Positions 10,705-22,095 of a DNA stretch of 64,000 bases are shown here, piece by piece. The stretch is from Brachionus plicatilis. Lineage: Eukaryota; Rotifera; Eurotatoria; Ploima; Brachionidae. The stretch spans positions 931,561-995,560 of the forward strand of contig QEOQ01000204.1 in the NCBI GenBank assembly GCA_010279815.1, written 5' to 3'. Under the pieces are notes generated by a model, which saw nothing but the letters and a program-made list of their open reading frames with translations, made no database searches and was not told where the DNA came from. The position numbers and the translations under genes are program-made. The number at the start of each line of letters is the position of its first letter. The first letter of the stretch is position 1.

Positions 10705-11340
10705 TTTTAAAATATATTTTTTGGAGGAGTTGTCTGTTTACACCATAAGAATATATACCAATGGCCGTCTGTTTGGTTGCTTAAATATTCGATAAATTTC
10801 TCAATTAGCTAAACCTTTTCGGAGAATTTCGGAATTTATTCTGTTTAGACACAACTTGATTATTTTTTAACTTTTTAAATTTCTTAGTTTTTTCCACTCA
10901 TTTATCAGACCAAGGTATTAGACCTGTAATTCTTCTATCTTGCCATCATGGTTGCTTGTCTCTAAATAATATCTAAAAAAGATAAATTTAGATCGAACAC
11001 CACCAAATTTAAAAACAATATCCGAATTTTTCATATTTTCTATTAAAATTAATAAATATCAAATAAAATTCCTAAATTATTAAGATTAAACATAAAAAAA
11101 TAGATCAACAAAATACTTAATAAAAATCCACTTCTTTTAATTTATTGATTCTTGTCCTTTAAAAATGAAACTTTAATCAAAAAAAAATGAAAATTAATAA
11201 AAATACAAAGTATCTCAATTTATATCTTTTTAAAACTTTTGTGATTTGAAAATAGAAATAATTTTTTAAACTGAAAGAGTAAGATAACTAAAAATATTAA
11301 ACAAAGTAATTAAAAGTTAGTATTAAAAGTCTGAATTAAA
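10705..11340. other. Intergenic, no gene seen
   Basis: No coding or repeat structure was recognised between the gene above and the LINE tail. Confidence 0.4.
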
Positions 11341-12410
11341 TAGTAGTAGTAGTAGTAAAATGCTGCGTGGAGTTACCCAAAAGTTGAGAATTTGGTACTA
11401 GACGAAATTCCAGCTATAGCAGCCTGATTCCTATTGTGATGTCTCTATGCCTTAACATCATAATTTTAAAATCCTTATTAAAATTATTTTAAACTTTTCC
11501 TATATCTTAAAATTCTTAAACTACAGATTGACATAGAAAATAAGTGTTTTTATATAGAAAAAAAATATTTTTTTTAATAATTTAGCTGAGGTTCTTCTTG
11601 TTTTCTTCACTTCCCAACCAACAGTCCAATCTTGATTTGAAAACATTTAGACAGTTGATTCCACATTACTGGCACTCTGTTAGTGAAAAAATGCATTCTG
11701 GCACTAACCGGCGAGTGAAAGTCATTAACTTCACGCGAAGTCAAGCTTTGAGATCTCACTCGCTTTGAGTGGCCTCTTGTTGACGATGCTGGTACATGGT
11801 CAGTTACATTCTTTAATAATGGTTTTTGGTACCTGTTCAAGATTATTACTTGTTTTGTAAAATTGAATCAAGTCACCTCTTTTGCGCCTAATGTAGTTAG
11901 ACCCATACGCTTAAGTCGATCGTGGTAGTTTAAGTTTCTTATGGCGATTGGTATTTTTGTTGCTATTTTTTGCACTTTCTCAAGCATTATTGATTCGGCT
12001 GCATTTGGTGGGTTCCAGGCCGAGACAGCGAAATCTAATTGAGGCCTAATGTAAGCCATATAGAGAGTTTTGCACACATCATCATCTCGACTTTCAAATG
12101 TATTTTAAAGCATTTCAATCATTTGTGACGCCTTGTTTACACATACCTGCGTTTGATCTTTCCATTTCATATTTGGCTCAACAAAGACATCTAGATCACG
12201 TTCATTATCGCTCGTTACCAACTCTTGCCGTACGTTTTCGTTCAGTATAGTGAAAACATGATTAAAATTATGTGATACTTGGCTATTACCAAAGAAAATT
12301 GCTTTACACTTTTAGCAATTTAGCTCCATGTACCACTCGTCACACCATTCAACTTTTTTGTCTAAATCATGCTGCAAATCAATACCAAAACCTGCAAACC
12401 TGTATTCTTT
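11341..12410 (-). mobile_element. Degenerate CR1/Jockey-like LINE fragment with CTA-repeat tail
   Basis: Read on the minus strand, 12410-11607 encodes the reverse-transcriptase C-terminal half. Blocks include WCDEWYMELNC, the LYMAYIRPQLDFAVSAWNP motif (11868-12077), LKRMGLTTLGAKE and FFTNRVPVMWNQL. In-frame stops (near 12105 and 12310) and a frameshift around 11840-11868 break the frame, so it is inactive. An AT-rich 3' region follows, ending in a (CTA)n run at 11341-11357, which fits the short tandem tail of this LINE group. The 5' end is truncated. Confidence 0.8.
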
Positions 12411-13078
12411 TAATATTAATTTCTTGGAAATTAAGATATATGAAAGAATAATTCAAAATAGATTCTAAAGATTTAAAAATATAACTAAATATTAATTAAA
12501 TTTTCCTTAAATTTTAAAATTTAGGCACACCTTTTGTTTGACAAAATCTAAATTTAATTTAGCCTTGAGTTAAAACGTTATTTAATTTAATCTATCAATA
12601 AAATAAAACTTATAACTTCTTCTACTATTAATTATTATTTATCAGTTATAATAAGTATTAATTAAATCTTCGTACTATTTACTTCTGTTAAAACAAAAAG
12701 CTCTTTCAGATTAAAAAAATATTCTTTTATTAGTTCGTTCACAAAAATTAAAAGATAAAAATTAAGTTACTTATATTCAATTAGTTTTTATTTTTTAATG
12801 AAAATTTTCATTTTTAAAGTTTAAGCATCAATAAAATAAAATAATTGGATTTCTATTGAATCTGTTTTTAATTTTTTTTTTTGTTTAATCTTAATAATTA
12901 GGGAATTATATTATTTAATATTTGAGGGAAAATATTAAAAATTGGGATATTCTATTTAAAAACTAACAGCCTTTTCCAAATATATTCTTACTTATCTACT
13001 TTCAAACCAAAGCTTGACTGTTACATTGCTTTTTCTTCTTTGAATTTTTGTAAGTTTCTTTAATTGACAATATTCAAG
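12411..13078. other. Intergenic, no gene seen
   Basis: Very AT-rich. A good donor consensus (TTTTTGTAAGT at about 13046-13056) precedes the next exon, but no in-frame exon with an ATG could be joined to it. Confidence 0.35.
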
Positions 13079-13469
13079 TTTTTTGGACTCTCCACAATCT
13101 GAAGAACACTACATCAAAAAGAATCATGTCGACTGTGAGGTTCAGACAACAATGGTGTATCCAAATGATCAAGCAGACTCTCAAATAAAGAATCAAGCGA
13201 ATTTGAGAGAAAATCACTCAGATAGATTACCGAATGAATTAAATAAAAATACTATCGATGACCATTTAATTGATCTCGACACCAAAAGCTCTGAAGTCGG
13301 CCCATTTGATTTGTTCGTTCCAGTAAGAATTTAAAAAATTAAATACATCCTGTTTTAAATCAATTTATTTAAGAATGTTTTTTTGAATGATTCATTGACC
13401 AAAAAAAATATACAATTAAAAAACAAAGCAGTTCTGAAAGATTTAAAGCTTGAAGATCTTTATTATGAC
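13079..13469 (+). CDS. Unrecognised gene, last two exons
   Basis: The frame 13079-13323 ends at a GTAAGA donor after the residues DLFVP. An intron with acceptor TTTATTTAAG leads in phase to a short exon reading NVFLNDSLTKKN and ending LEDLYYD plus stop. The encoded protein is polar, rich in Asp, Asn, Glu and Lys, with no recognised domain. The first exon was not found. The reasons to believe it are the balanced composition, the good donor and the clean continuation across the intron. The function is unknown. Confidence 0.4.
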
Positions 13470-13540
13470 TAATTCTTGAATTTTTGCTGTTAAATAATTT
13501 AAAATTGATAATTCCAAATAAATTTATTTAAAAAATTCTC

Positions 13541-13873
13541 TTAATCTAATTTTTTAAATGATTTTTTTTTATTTTTTTCTTTATTTTGCGTTCCATTATT
13601 GTCTAGCTTCGATTGAAATGATTTATTTGGCCAATGCCGTCCTTGTGGATAATTTGATGCATTAAATCTTCGATCAATGGGTTTATTTCCTTTTAAAATT
13701 TCTTGATTCATTGCTAGTATCAAGTCGAGCTTTGTATTCATTTTCAATAGCATTGTGGGCAAAAAACCTTTAGATTTTTGAGCTTGAATTCCGTGAAGAT
13801 TTTCTCTATATTTTTTGTTCCTTATTACTTTGGGATTTTCACTTATTGTCAATGAATTTGAGACATGATAACC
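13541..13873 (-). CDS. Unrecognised single exon, Lys/Asn-rich, partial
   Basis: A minus-strand frame opens after the acceptor-like TTTTCTAAG near 13874 and runs to the stop at 13541. The protein has a short amphipathic helix (MLLKMNTKLDLILAMNQEIL) and a basic, Asn/Lys-rich tail. The pattern recalls the coiled linker often found before BEN or DUF4806-type domains in transposon-derived proteins, but no such domain is present here. No upstream exon was identified. It may be a pseudogene or a remnant of a mobile element. Confidence 0.3.
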   Translation of the reverse strand, partial: GYHVSNSLTISENPKVIRNKKYRENLHGIQAQKSKGFLPTMLLKMNTKLDLILAMNQEILKGNKPIDRRFNASNYPQGRHWPNKSFQSKLDNNGTQNKEKNKKKSFKKLD

Positions 13874-14706
13874 TTAGAAAATATTACTTTCAATCAATAG
13901 TTAAAAAATGATAATTTGTTAAAATAATAACAAATAAATTATAAATTAAAAAAGTAAAAAAGCTCATAAAAACAAATAATTTAAAATGAATAATAATTAA
14001 AGCAAAATAAAAAAAAATTGTATTTATTACATGATAAAGTGATTAATAGAAAAACAATTATTTTCATTGTTGATTTTTTCAAAAAATAATATATTTAATA
14101 AATTTGTCAAATTTTATGTCAATTTATAGCAGGGTTAATTATCGAAGAAAAATTTTTTTCTGGCATCATTTGGTAATTAAAAATATTTGAATTTGTACAG
14201 ATTTATTTTTAAAGTTACAGATGTTCTAAAATTCATTTAAAAAGTTAAGTGCTTTGTTTCAGAACGTAGAATTGTTGTTAATCACTGATTTTTCATACGA
14301 ACGAGACAAGTGATGATCATCATTAACAAAGCATCAATTTAATAAAAGCTATATTTCAGAGTGTAAATGGAATTGTTAATCAAAGAATTTTTCAGATTAA
14401 CGAGATATTTTTAACTCATCAGTAACATAGCATAGCATTTTTTTCTTCTAAAAATGTGACTAAATTGAATCTATATTTTAAAAATGCTTTTTTTTAGCAC
14501 GAAAATTTCTCTTAAGTAGATGAAAATTGTGGCCTTTCAAGTTAAGGTCACAAGGACTGAAGAAATTTTTATATTTTAAAAAATTAAATTTAAGTTACCA
14601 TTTTCTTAATTTCAATAAATATTTTACAAATTCAAATTTTTAATTTTTGAAAAAAAAATTTTGCAGATAATGAATTTTTATTTAAAAAAACTCTTTTAGT
14701 GTTTAC
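13874..14706. other. Intergenic with a degenerate tandem duplication
   Basis: Two divergent copies of a unit of about 87 bp sit at 14249-14334 and 14345-14432. Shared blocks are TTTCAGA, AATTGTTGTTAATCA/AATTGTTAATCAA, TTTTTCA and AACGAGA. Nothing else was recognised. Confidence 0.4.
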
Positions 14707-15993
14707 TTAGTTATTTCCCATTTTATTCTTATAGCTAATCACCTCAGCGTCGCCATATCCTTTGTAATTTAATGGTCCGAAAATCCTGCAAAAATTAAAG
14801 AAATAAAATCGATAGATTAAAATTTAAAATATTACTTTTCTTTTAAATGATTTAAAACGTTTTTTTCATTTTCATTTAGGTCATCCAATGCTTGCACATT
14901 TTCTTCAACTAACTTTACATTTGACATGGATACAATAGTAATGTCACAATTTTTATTAGAGGCAGAAAAATGAATTGCCAATTTGCTTAGACTAACTCCT
15001 TTAGACTTTCAATAAAAGATGAGACAGTTTTTGCAACAATTAATTTTTAAAATACTTTGCAATAATCAGAAGCCTTTCGTGCCGCCTCACGAACTCTCTC
15101 AGGAGCTCTGTGCCAATTTGGTGGTCCAATTTCAGTCAAAAGTCCCATAGACAAAGGTGCTGAATTGATTACACCAACTCCTTTACTCTGAGAAAATGTT
15201 TTAATTTTCTAGAAAAATTTTTCAAAATATTACTCGAAAATACTCGCTAAAATCTAGAAGAGATGTATCATCTAATGTCAAGTGAGTATAAGTTAAAACG
15301 GTATCAATTCTAATGGTTGAAAGCTCCAAAAGTTCTCTAAATATTTTTTTCCATTTTAAATTTTACAAAAAATAGATAAATACTTAAGTTTTTCCATTAA
15401 ATAAGAATTGATACCAATGTATCGAACTTTTCCTTGAATTCTCAGCTGATCTAGAGCTGGTAGAGTTTCTTTGACAATTTGTTGAATGTCATCAGCAAAT
15501 TCAAAATCATGAATCTTTGATCATAAATTTAAAAAAAAAATTTAGATTAATTTTGTTACTTGAATCAAATCAATGTAATTAGTATCAAATATTTTTAAAC
15601 TTTGTTCAACACTTGAAATAGTTTTTTGATATGAAAAGTCAAACCATTCGCTAACCGGCTTTTCAACATTATATCTGCCGACTTTAGTAGACAAATAATA
15701 GCTTGAACGATCATGGTCTTTAAGACCAATTGCAAGCAGTTCTTGAGCATTTCCGTACCAAGGAGCCACATCAAAATAGTTTATGCCAAGTTCAAAAGCT
15801 TTGCTAATTATATTTTTTATATTTTGTAGAGATTCCGACGAATAGTTAAAGTTGGAATCTTTGAAAAAATTGTTAAAAACCGATGCTCCTTTAGAGAAAA
15901 AAAATTTAATGTGTTTATTTGAAGTAAATTAAATTTACCAAATGCCAAAATTGATGCATTTATATCGGTTTGCCCGACACGTTTATATTTCAT
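14707..15993 (-). CDS. Aldo-keto reductase, L-galactose dehydrogenase-like
   Basis: Seven exons (15993-15939, 15888-15560, 15514-15384, 15336-15234, 15187-15056, 15005-14836, 14785-14707) join in phase to 332 residues, the size usual for the family. The AKR catalytic tetrad is present: Asp58 and Tyr63 in FDVAPWYG, Lys87 in LSTKVGRY and His130 in IQIHDFEF. Other family blocks are ETLPALDQLRIQGKVRYIGI, GLLTEIGPPNWHRAP and the C-terminal LSKLAIHF. Such enzymes are cytosolic NAD(P)-dependent oxidoreductases acting on sugar or carbonyl substrates; the closest relatives I recall are plant L-galactose dehydrogenase and its uncharacterised insect counterparts. The true substrate cannot be read from sequence. 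All splice sites are GT-AG and the frame is intact. Confidence 0.88.
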
Positions 15994-17043
15994 ATTTATT
16001 TAATTTGGGAAAATTTTTTTTCTAGAAAGCCTCTTGATAATATAAAAACTGTTATTTTTAGAAAAAATGTAAATTTTATTTTAAAAATTAGAATATCTTT
16101 CTATTTGTCAAAAAATATGAAATGTTTAGTAATCTAGATTTAATAAAATTATTTTAGGTTCGTTTTGCCTTTTGGCAAGATTCAAAATAACATTTTTTAT
16201 TATTTTTAGTAGTAGATGATAAAATTCAACTATTAATAAAAGTAATATCTTATTTTTAGCATAAATAACCTGACAATTTTATTCAATCTTTTAATATAAT
16301 GAATTTTAGCTTTTAATTTAAATGGAAAACAAAAAATAAATCTATCTTTATTTAAAAATATAAAACATAATTAAAAAAAAATTATATTAATCTTTTAAAG
16401 TTCTTTATAAAAATAATATTTTTATAAGGGAAGGCTCTCGTCTCTTTTTCAAGTAACTTTCACACAGAGGTTACTCAAAGAGTTGATTTTTTACTCCGCA
16501 ATTTCTTCTACAGTTGTAGATTGGTATGATTTTTTAAAGAATTTTCGAATAATTAAATAAACAGATTTTAAACCACTTAAATTTTGAATTGTGAAATTTT
16601 TAATTTAATTTTATAAAGTGCAACATTTAATTTCTTGAAAAATATGTGAATTTTTTATAAAATTATATGTTATTTTAGGGTTGTTAATTAAATTTTTCGC
16701 TATTATTATTTCCAACTAGTATTTAGACGTAAAAAAAAAATTTGCTTTTTATTTGATTATTGATACATCCTTAATACTTAAACAATTTATACTTTTTAAA
16801 TTAATTTTTGTCATATTGTTTCAACTTCAGAATTTTTAATGTTCAATTTTGTCGAATTTAATTAATTAAAAATAATTGTATATTTTTAATTTGTGGAAAG
16901 TTTGTATAAAGTTCACAATGCCGTTGGTTTTTGAGCATTTAAACCGATCCAATTTCTCTAAAACATCAAAATATTTATTGTTTATAAATAAAAAAATTAA
17001 AAGGTAAAAAATTTAAATCAATTATAAAATTAATCTAATTTTC
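15994..17043. other. AT-rich intergenic stretch
   Basis: No coding, RNA or repeat feature was recognised. Confidence 0.4.
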
Positions 17044-19365
17044 TCATTTAATTCTCGGATCATTTCTGGTGGGAGTAATTTCCAAATTTTTTATCTCATT
17101 AATCTTTATCTTAAACAAATGAATTATTTAATAAAAATAAAAAAAAAGAAAATTAAAATTTTACTTGATTTAACTCAGGTGCTATGGGCGACAGACCAGG
17201 AGTGTTAGTTCCATTTTCAGCCTCATAATTTAGACTAAAGTGTTCAAAGTGTTTCATCAAGGCATTTTGAATATAATTGTTATCTTTTCTCGATTCCGAA
17301 GTTTTGCTCAATACTTCGAGTTCCTGCTTGGCCGACTCTCTTTGCTTGTTCAAAAAATTAATTTGCTCTTTTAACAATTGCTGCTCTTGTTTAACTCTTT
17401 CCAAAGCTTCTAGTTTATTTTTCTCATCAAGATCATTAATTTCCATCGATTGATCAGACGATTGTGAGTTTTTTCTTTCCAATTTGTGCATGTGTTCTTG
17501 CTGCAGCTGCTTCAGTCTTTCTTGCACTTGCATATTCTTATCCTTTAACATGTCCATTTGACTATTGAATTCTAAAGTCCTGTAAACTTGATTCTCTGCT
17601 TGATTACTGTTGTTTTGGGACAGAGAAGATGAAGGCCTATTAGCTGAATTTAATTTGGCTGCAAATTGTTCATTATAGAGCTCTGAATTATTCTGATAAT
17701 TAAAAGTGGCACTCTGAGGGCGATTTTGTGCCTGCCGGTTATAGACCAAACTTTGAAATTGGGCTACCGAAGTTGATTTTATCAAATTGCTTGACGGAGC
17801 GTCATAGTGAAGCATAGCGTTTAGTCTCTGTGAAAATTTGTCTTCATGAGTCATTTGAGCCACTGGTTTGATGACATTCATTCCCTCATGTGGCTGACTG
17901 GTAAAGGCAGATGGCTTAGAATCAAATGAATGATTGTTGTGGTTTAAATTATTTGTTTTAATTATTATTTTCAGTTGATCCATTTCGGCAGCTAATTTTG
18001 CATTCTGGGCCATGAAGCTATTGACTATTTTTTCATTTTGTTCTTTGACAATGAGAACTTCTGTAGTGAGTCCATCAATTAATTTTCGGTGAATGTCCAA
18101 CTGTTTGCTGCATTCAGTTTGTTTCAATTTTTCATAGTTAAGTTCGATCACTGCATCCCTAAGATAATCTATTAAATTGGACACCACTTGGATCAATTGA
18201 ATGGTGTAGCTTGAAGAATTTTTGGAAAAGTTGAGGCCTGATTTTTTGATCACACCATCGGCATTCTTTTGTTTTCCAACATGATTTTCAAATTCGCTCA
18301 GTTTATATTCCAAATCGCTCAGAGCTTTTTTCAGCTCATCATTAAAATTTGACAAGGAACTACTTTGATTTTTGTTTTCCAGTGTCTCATCGATACTTTT
18401 TTCAGCAGGTTCCTTTATTTTTTTCTCGCAGTTCTGAGCCAAATTGTCAATAACTTGCTGCAAATCTCTCAAATTGATGTTGTTTGACTTTATTTTGAGC
18501 GCTAAATCATTGAGTTCAGTATCAAAATCGGACTTTTGTGTGTCTGATTCATTCAGGTTTTTGCACTTTATCTGAAAAACTCCTGACTTTTTGTCATTTG
18601 CTTTTGGATTGTTAAAAGGAAGATTGGATCTAAAATGACAATATTAAATTATCAATGAATTAAAATTAAATTCAAGATTTGTACTCATTTAAATCAGTTA
18701 CATTAGGAGCCAGAGTTAAATTAATTCTAGGCTGTTTCTTGAAAAAAATTAAAGAAATTTTTTATTAATTCATTTTTATTTCAAATTACTTTAGGTAAAT
18801 TTTTGAAATTTGCAGAATTGGTTTCATCGTCGAAAAAATCTCTCACAACTTTTAAGGTTGAATCAGACTTGACTATCAAATTTTTTATTTGCTCATCATC
18901 GTATAAAATTTCTTTTAATAAGGCCAATTTCGACTGAGTATCAGTCGGTTGATTATTTTTATCTAAAAATTAAAATTGATCGAACTCTATTGACTAAAAA
19001 AAATTTTTCAAATTCAAATTACTTTTAAGAATTTCCTTTTTTTGATTTTCAAATTTTACATGATCAATATTTTTAGATTTGCAAACTGCTTTTCTCCTTT
19101 CCTTTGAATAAAAATTAAGAAGACATTTATTAATTTTTTTCTAAATGACTAACCAACTCCTCATTAGTCGCTTTGTGCTGGGACATGTCTGTTTTATTCG
19201 ACTAAAATTACAAATTAAAAAAAAAAATTAATTCATTATGGTATTTACATCCCATGCTGGTTTGGTTCGAGTTATCTTTTTGGTCGAGTTCTGTGATTTG
19301 ACATTTCCAACACTTGATCTATTATTTGAACTAGTCGATGCAGTTCGAGCTCGAGAATTCAACAT
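17044..19365 (-). CDS. SPICE1: SPICE1, spindle and centriole-associated protein
   Basis: The ATG at 19365 opens exon 1 (to 19249). Short exons follow near 19201-19154, 19110-19020 and 18960-18680, then the large exon ending at 17155, and a last exon 17109-17044. Recognisable SPICE1 blocks in order are PAWD and HKATNEELERR (N-terminal conserved segment), LALLKEILYDDEQ, INLTLAPN, the coiled-coil core IQLIQVVSNLIDYL...HRKLIDGLTTEVLIVKEQN, and a C-terminal LEITPTRNDPRIK that parallels the vertebrate RFTPLNPRAKIEK. A Gln/Leu-rich coiled coil (MQVQERLKQLQQEH) precedes the end. In vertebrates SPICE1 sits on centrioles and the spindle and is needed for centriole duplication and chromosome congression. 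The last exon is required: reading through the donor at 17154 instead gives an immediate stop. Confidence 0.87.
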
Positions 19366-19406
19366 TTTTTCCAACTTTATTTGAAAAAAAAAAATTCTCT
19401 CTGATG

Positions 19407-19415
19407 CCGTCTAAA
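19407..19415 (-). promoter_or_regulatory. TTTAGACGG motif upstream of SPICE1
   Basis: The minus strand reads TTTAGACGG about 40 bases before the SPICE1 ATG, nearly the same as TTCAGACGG before the PWWP-CENPB gene. It could mark the transcription start or a splice-leader acceptor (AG|ACGG). Confidence 0.3.
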
Positions 19416-19956
19416 CAAATTTATCAACCGATAATTAATTTTTTTTTTCAAATTTCCTCTGTAAACCTTCAACTTTTAATTTGAATTAATTATTTTCCAT
19501 GGCTATATTCAAAAAAGTTTCAAACGTGTATCTTTACATTAATTTGTAGCTTTTAAAAGGACATTTTTTCAAGTCTTTTACTATTTTGCATAGAAACCAT
19601 TTTTTTAAAACAACATTTCCTTCTGGTAATAAAATGAACTTGAATTTTTTTAGCGTACTAATTTTCAAAATTTTAGTTTGACACTACATTTTATATTTTT
19701 TATAGAATAAACACACTTATTGATTACTGAAATATTTTAGTAAGTTTTTTTTTGTTGAAGGCATTTTATTAAAATTAAAATTTCAAAAGTTTAAAAAAAC
19801 TACAAACGAAAATAATATTTAAAACAATTTTACAAAAAAAATTGATCGGAATAATTTTTTGTCAAAAACAACTAAATTTTTTTTTCTAAAAATTAAATTA
19901 CATCATTTAGAATGCTAGGAGCAATGCTTAGGATTTTGATTATTTTAATTCATACT

Positions 19957-20367
19957 TTATCCAGTTCTGATAACTGGTATTTTGCTATAGCGGCTGGTGT
20001 ACATGTTTCTTTTGAACCAATCGAAGCGTTTCATAAAATTTTGTCTCTCATTGAAATTTTCGTTAAGATCTATCTCGGAACTGGACTCTTTGGGTACCAA
20101 ACTATTTAGTTTAGCTTTGTTTTTCAAAACTTCTCTATGAAAATCTGGAATGTCCGACTCTGAAATTAAGTTTTCAGCAATTGTGTTTATTAAATAGTAT
20201 TGGTTCTCAATGTCTTTTTTGATGCTTCGAATTAAACTCAATTTTTCATCTAAAACTTTGTAATTGATTCCATTATTTAGGGACATATCTTCTCGACATT
20301 CAGACAATGATGCTATACAGCAAATTAGTCCAAATACAGCGACTATTTTTTCTATTTTTCGACTCAT
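19957..20367 (-). CDS. Small secreted protein, candidate peptide-hormone precursor
   Basis: A single uninterrupted exon encodes 136 residues. The N-terminus is a clear signal peptide: a basic n-region (MSRKIEKI), a hydrophobic core (VAVFGLICCIASL) and a likely cut after SEC. The middle is charged and helical. The C-terminal part has two KR dibasic sites bracketing FDWF (MKR-FDWF-KR). The final 16 residues begin NMYTSRYSK and end in PVIRTG plus stop; the terminal Gly could donate a C-terminal amide after processing. This layout is that of many neuropeptide or peptide-hormone precursors, which are cut by prohormone convertases in the secretory pathway. I do not recognise the peptide family. A non-hormonal secreted protein is possible. 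A TATA box and initiator precede it at suitable spacing. Confidence 0.6.
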   Translation of the reverse strand: MSRKIEKIVAVFGLICCIASLSECREDMSLNNGINYKVLDEKLSLIRSIKKDIENQYYLINTIAENLISESDIPDFHREVLKNKAKLNSLVPKESSSEIDLNENFNERQNFMKRFDWFKRNMYTSRYSKIPVIRTG

Positions 20368-20386
20368 TCTGTTTGTTGTTCAATAT

Positions 20387-20419
20387 AGTCTGAACTGGTG
20401 AAATAGTTGGTATTTTATA
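20387..20419 (-). promoter_or_regulatory. TATA box and initiator for the small secreted-protein gene
   Basis: On the minus strand TATAAAATA occupies 20419-20411 and TTCAGACT occupies 20394-20387. The A of TCAGAC (20391) lies 28 bases downstream of the first T of the TATA box, the standard spacing. This predicts a 5' leader of only about 24 bases before the ATG at 20367. Confidence 0.6.
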
Positions 20420-21162
20420 AGACTTTGTAATTAAATTAGATAGAAGGAAATTAATTATAGAATCCACCTCTAATCATTCATGCAGATAAATTTTTTATGT
20501 AATTTAATTTTAGTCATACAATACCATTGTAAAAAAACATTTTCTCAAATCCTTACCCACATTTTATCTTTAGAATTATATAATTACATTTTTATTAAAT
20601 TACGGCAAGCTTTATTCTACAATCAAAAACTATCCATCTAAAAAATTTTTTTTTTATAAACGAGAAATATAAAATAATTCAATTTTATAAATTACTTATT
20701 ACGTTTGTTTCTTTGGTTCTTTCTATGGAAAAATTGAAAGCTTTATTCTAGAAGATCCAATTAGGCTTATTGCTTTTTTTTGAATCAAACACAAACTCTG
20801 GATGAAATATTCAGCGAGAAGTTTTTGTACTGCTGATCGTGCAGACCTATTGAAACCAATTTCTTATCAAATAATGATGAAAATCTGTTTTTAGAATTTT
20901 CTTCAAAAATTCTTTTTCTATAATTTTAAAGTGAATTTATTATTTTTATTATTATTTTATATTTTACCAGATAAAATTTGTCAATTTTTTAAGAATATGT
21001 AATGAAAAGCTTGATTTAAAAAAAAAAATTTAATTTTATAGAATTTTTTTTTTAATTTTTTTAAGATTCGAAAAGTGATTTCGATTTTCCAATCGCACTT
21101 TTACTAATTCTCGCAAGTTTACCAATTCTGAAAGCAAAACTTTTGACTCTTGACATGAACCA
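20420..21162. other. AT-rich intergenic stretch
   Basis: No gene was recognised. A short minus-strand frame at about 20860-20750 (LCLIQKKAISLI) faintly recalls a reverse-transcriptase block, but is too short to call. Confidence 0.35.
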
Positions 21163-21578
21163 TTTACGCTGCAAATAAAGCTGCAAAGTTTATGAAAACA
21201 CTTTTTACCTTATTGATCATTTTTATTGAATTGATTAAATAAAGCATCAAATTCTAAAAACACTTTTTTCTGTATAATTAAAATTTTTTTAATAAAGAAG
21301 TTTAAAGCATGCAAGTCAATATTTTAAATTTTGGATTATTTTTAAATGGTGGCTGACCGGTGGGAATACCGCGGGTCAGTCGTTTTTATTAAAATGATTT
21401 AAAAAATTTACTTTTTGATAAATTAATAATGAAATTTTTAAATTCAAATTTTAAATGAAAAATTTTTTTTAAATTATCTAAATTAGTCCCAAAATTAAAG
21501 ATTTTAATAAATTGAATAAAATATGATCAACAAGGTATAAAGTGTTCTCAAAGTAAATGAAGTTTGCCCGCAGTAAAC
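21163..21578. repeat. Dispersed foldback repeat, copy 1
   Basis: The left arm (about 21163-21237: TTTACGCTGCAAATAAAG, AACACTTTTTACCTTATTGA) is an imperfect inverted copy of the right arm (about 21508-21578: TGATCAACAAGGTATAAAGT, GCCCGCAGTAAA). A related copy in the same orientation lies at 25967-26310. Shared interior blocks are CTGTATAATTAAA and AGTCCCAAA. Similarity seems to continue downstream (GGAAATGTGGATGATCATC at about 21673 against GGAAATGTGCATGATCATC at about 26892), so the full repeat may be longer. Confidence 0.55.
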
Positions 21579-22095
21579 ATTTGTCGATTTTCGACCTCTT
21601 TTCGAGTGACAACTTTTTTTTAAAATTAATTTACTTTTAGTTTTTTCTTTTTAACTTGGAAATGAAACGATGGAAATGTGGATGATCATCATCGTTTATG
21701 TGCAAGGACTTAAGACTTTTTTCAAACTATCAAAGTCGATTCTTATAATTTGTATCCTTCTATAAAATCTATTTTAACAGCTTATAAGAAAATATCTATC
21801 TTATCAGTTAAGACTAAATTGAACAGCAAAAAAAAAACGAATTGAGAAAAATTGAAAGTTTAAATTGACTTTTATTGAACTGAATTTTCTTACAAAATTA
21901 GATGCTATATTATTGAAAATAATGTTTTTTTTGTTAATTTTTATCTTGAATATTTTTGGTGTCCTATTATTAAAAATTGTTGAATAATAAAATTTACAAA
22001 ATAAATAAAAAAAAATTATTTTTGAATAAAACAATTATTTAGCCCATCTCTATCCTTAAATTTAAATTTTTCCTTCTACCGTAAACTCGAAGATA

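Noticed and set aside
20750..20870. Minus-strand fragment LCLIQKKAISLI resembling a reverse-transcriptase block
   Set aside because: Only about 20 residues, with no supporting blocks on either side.
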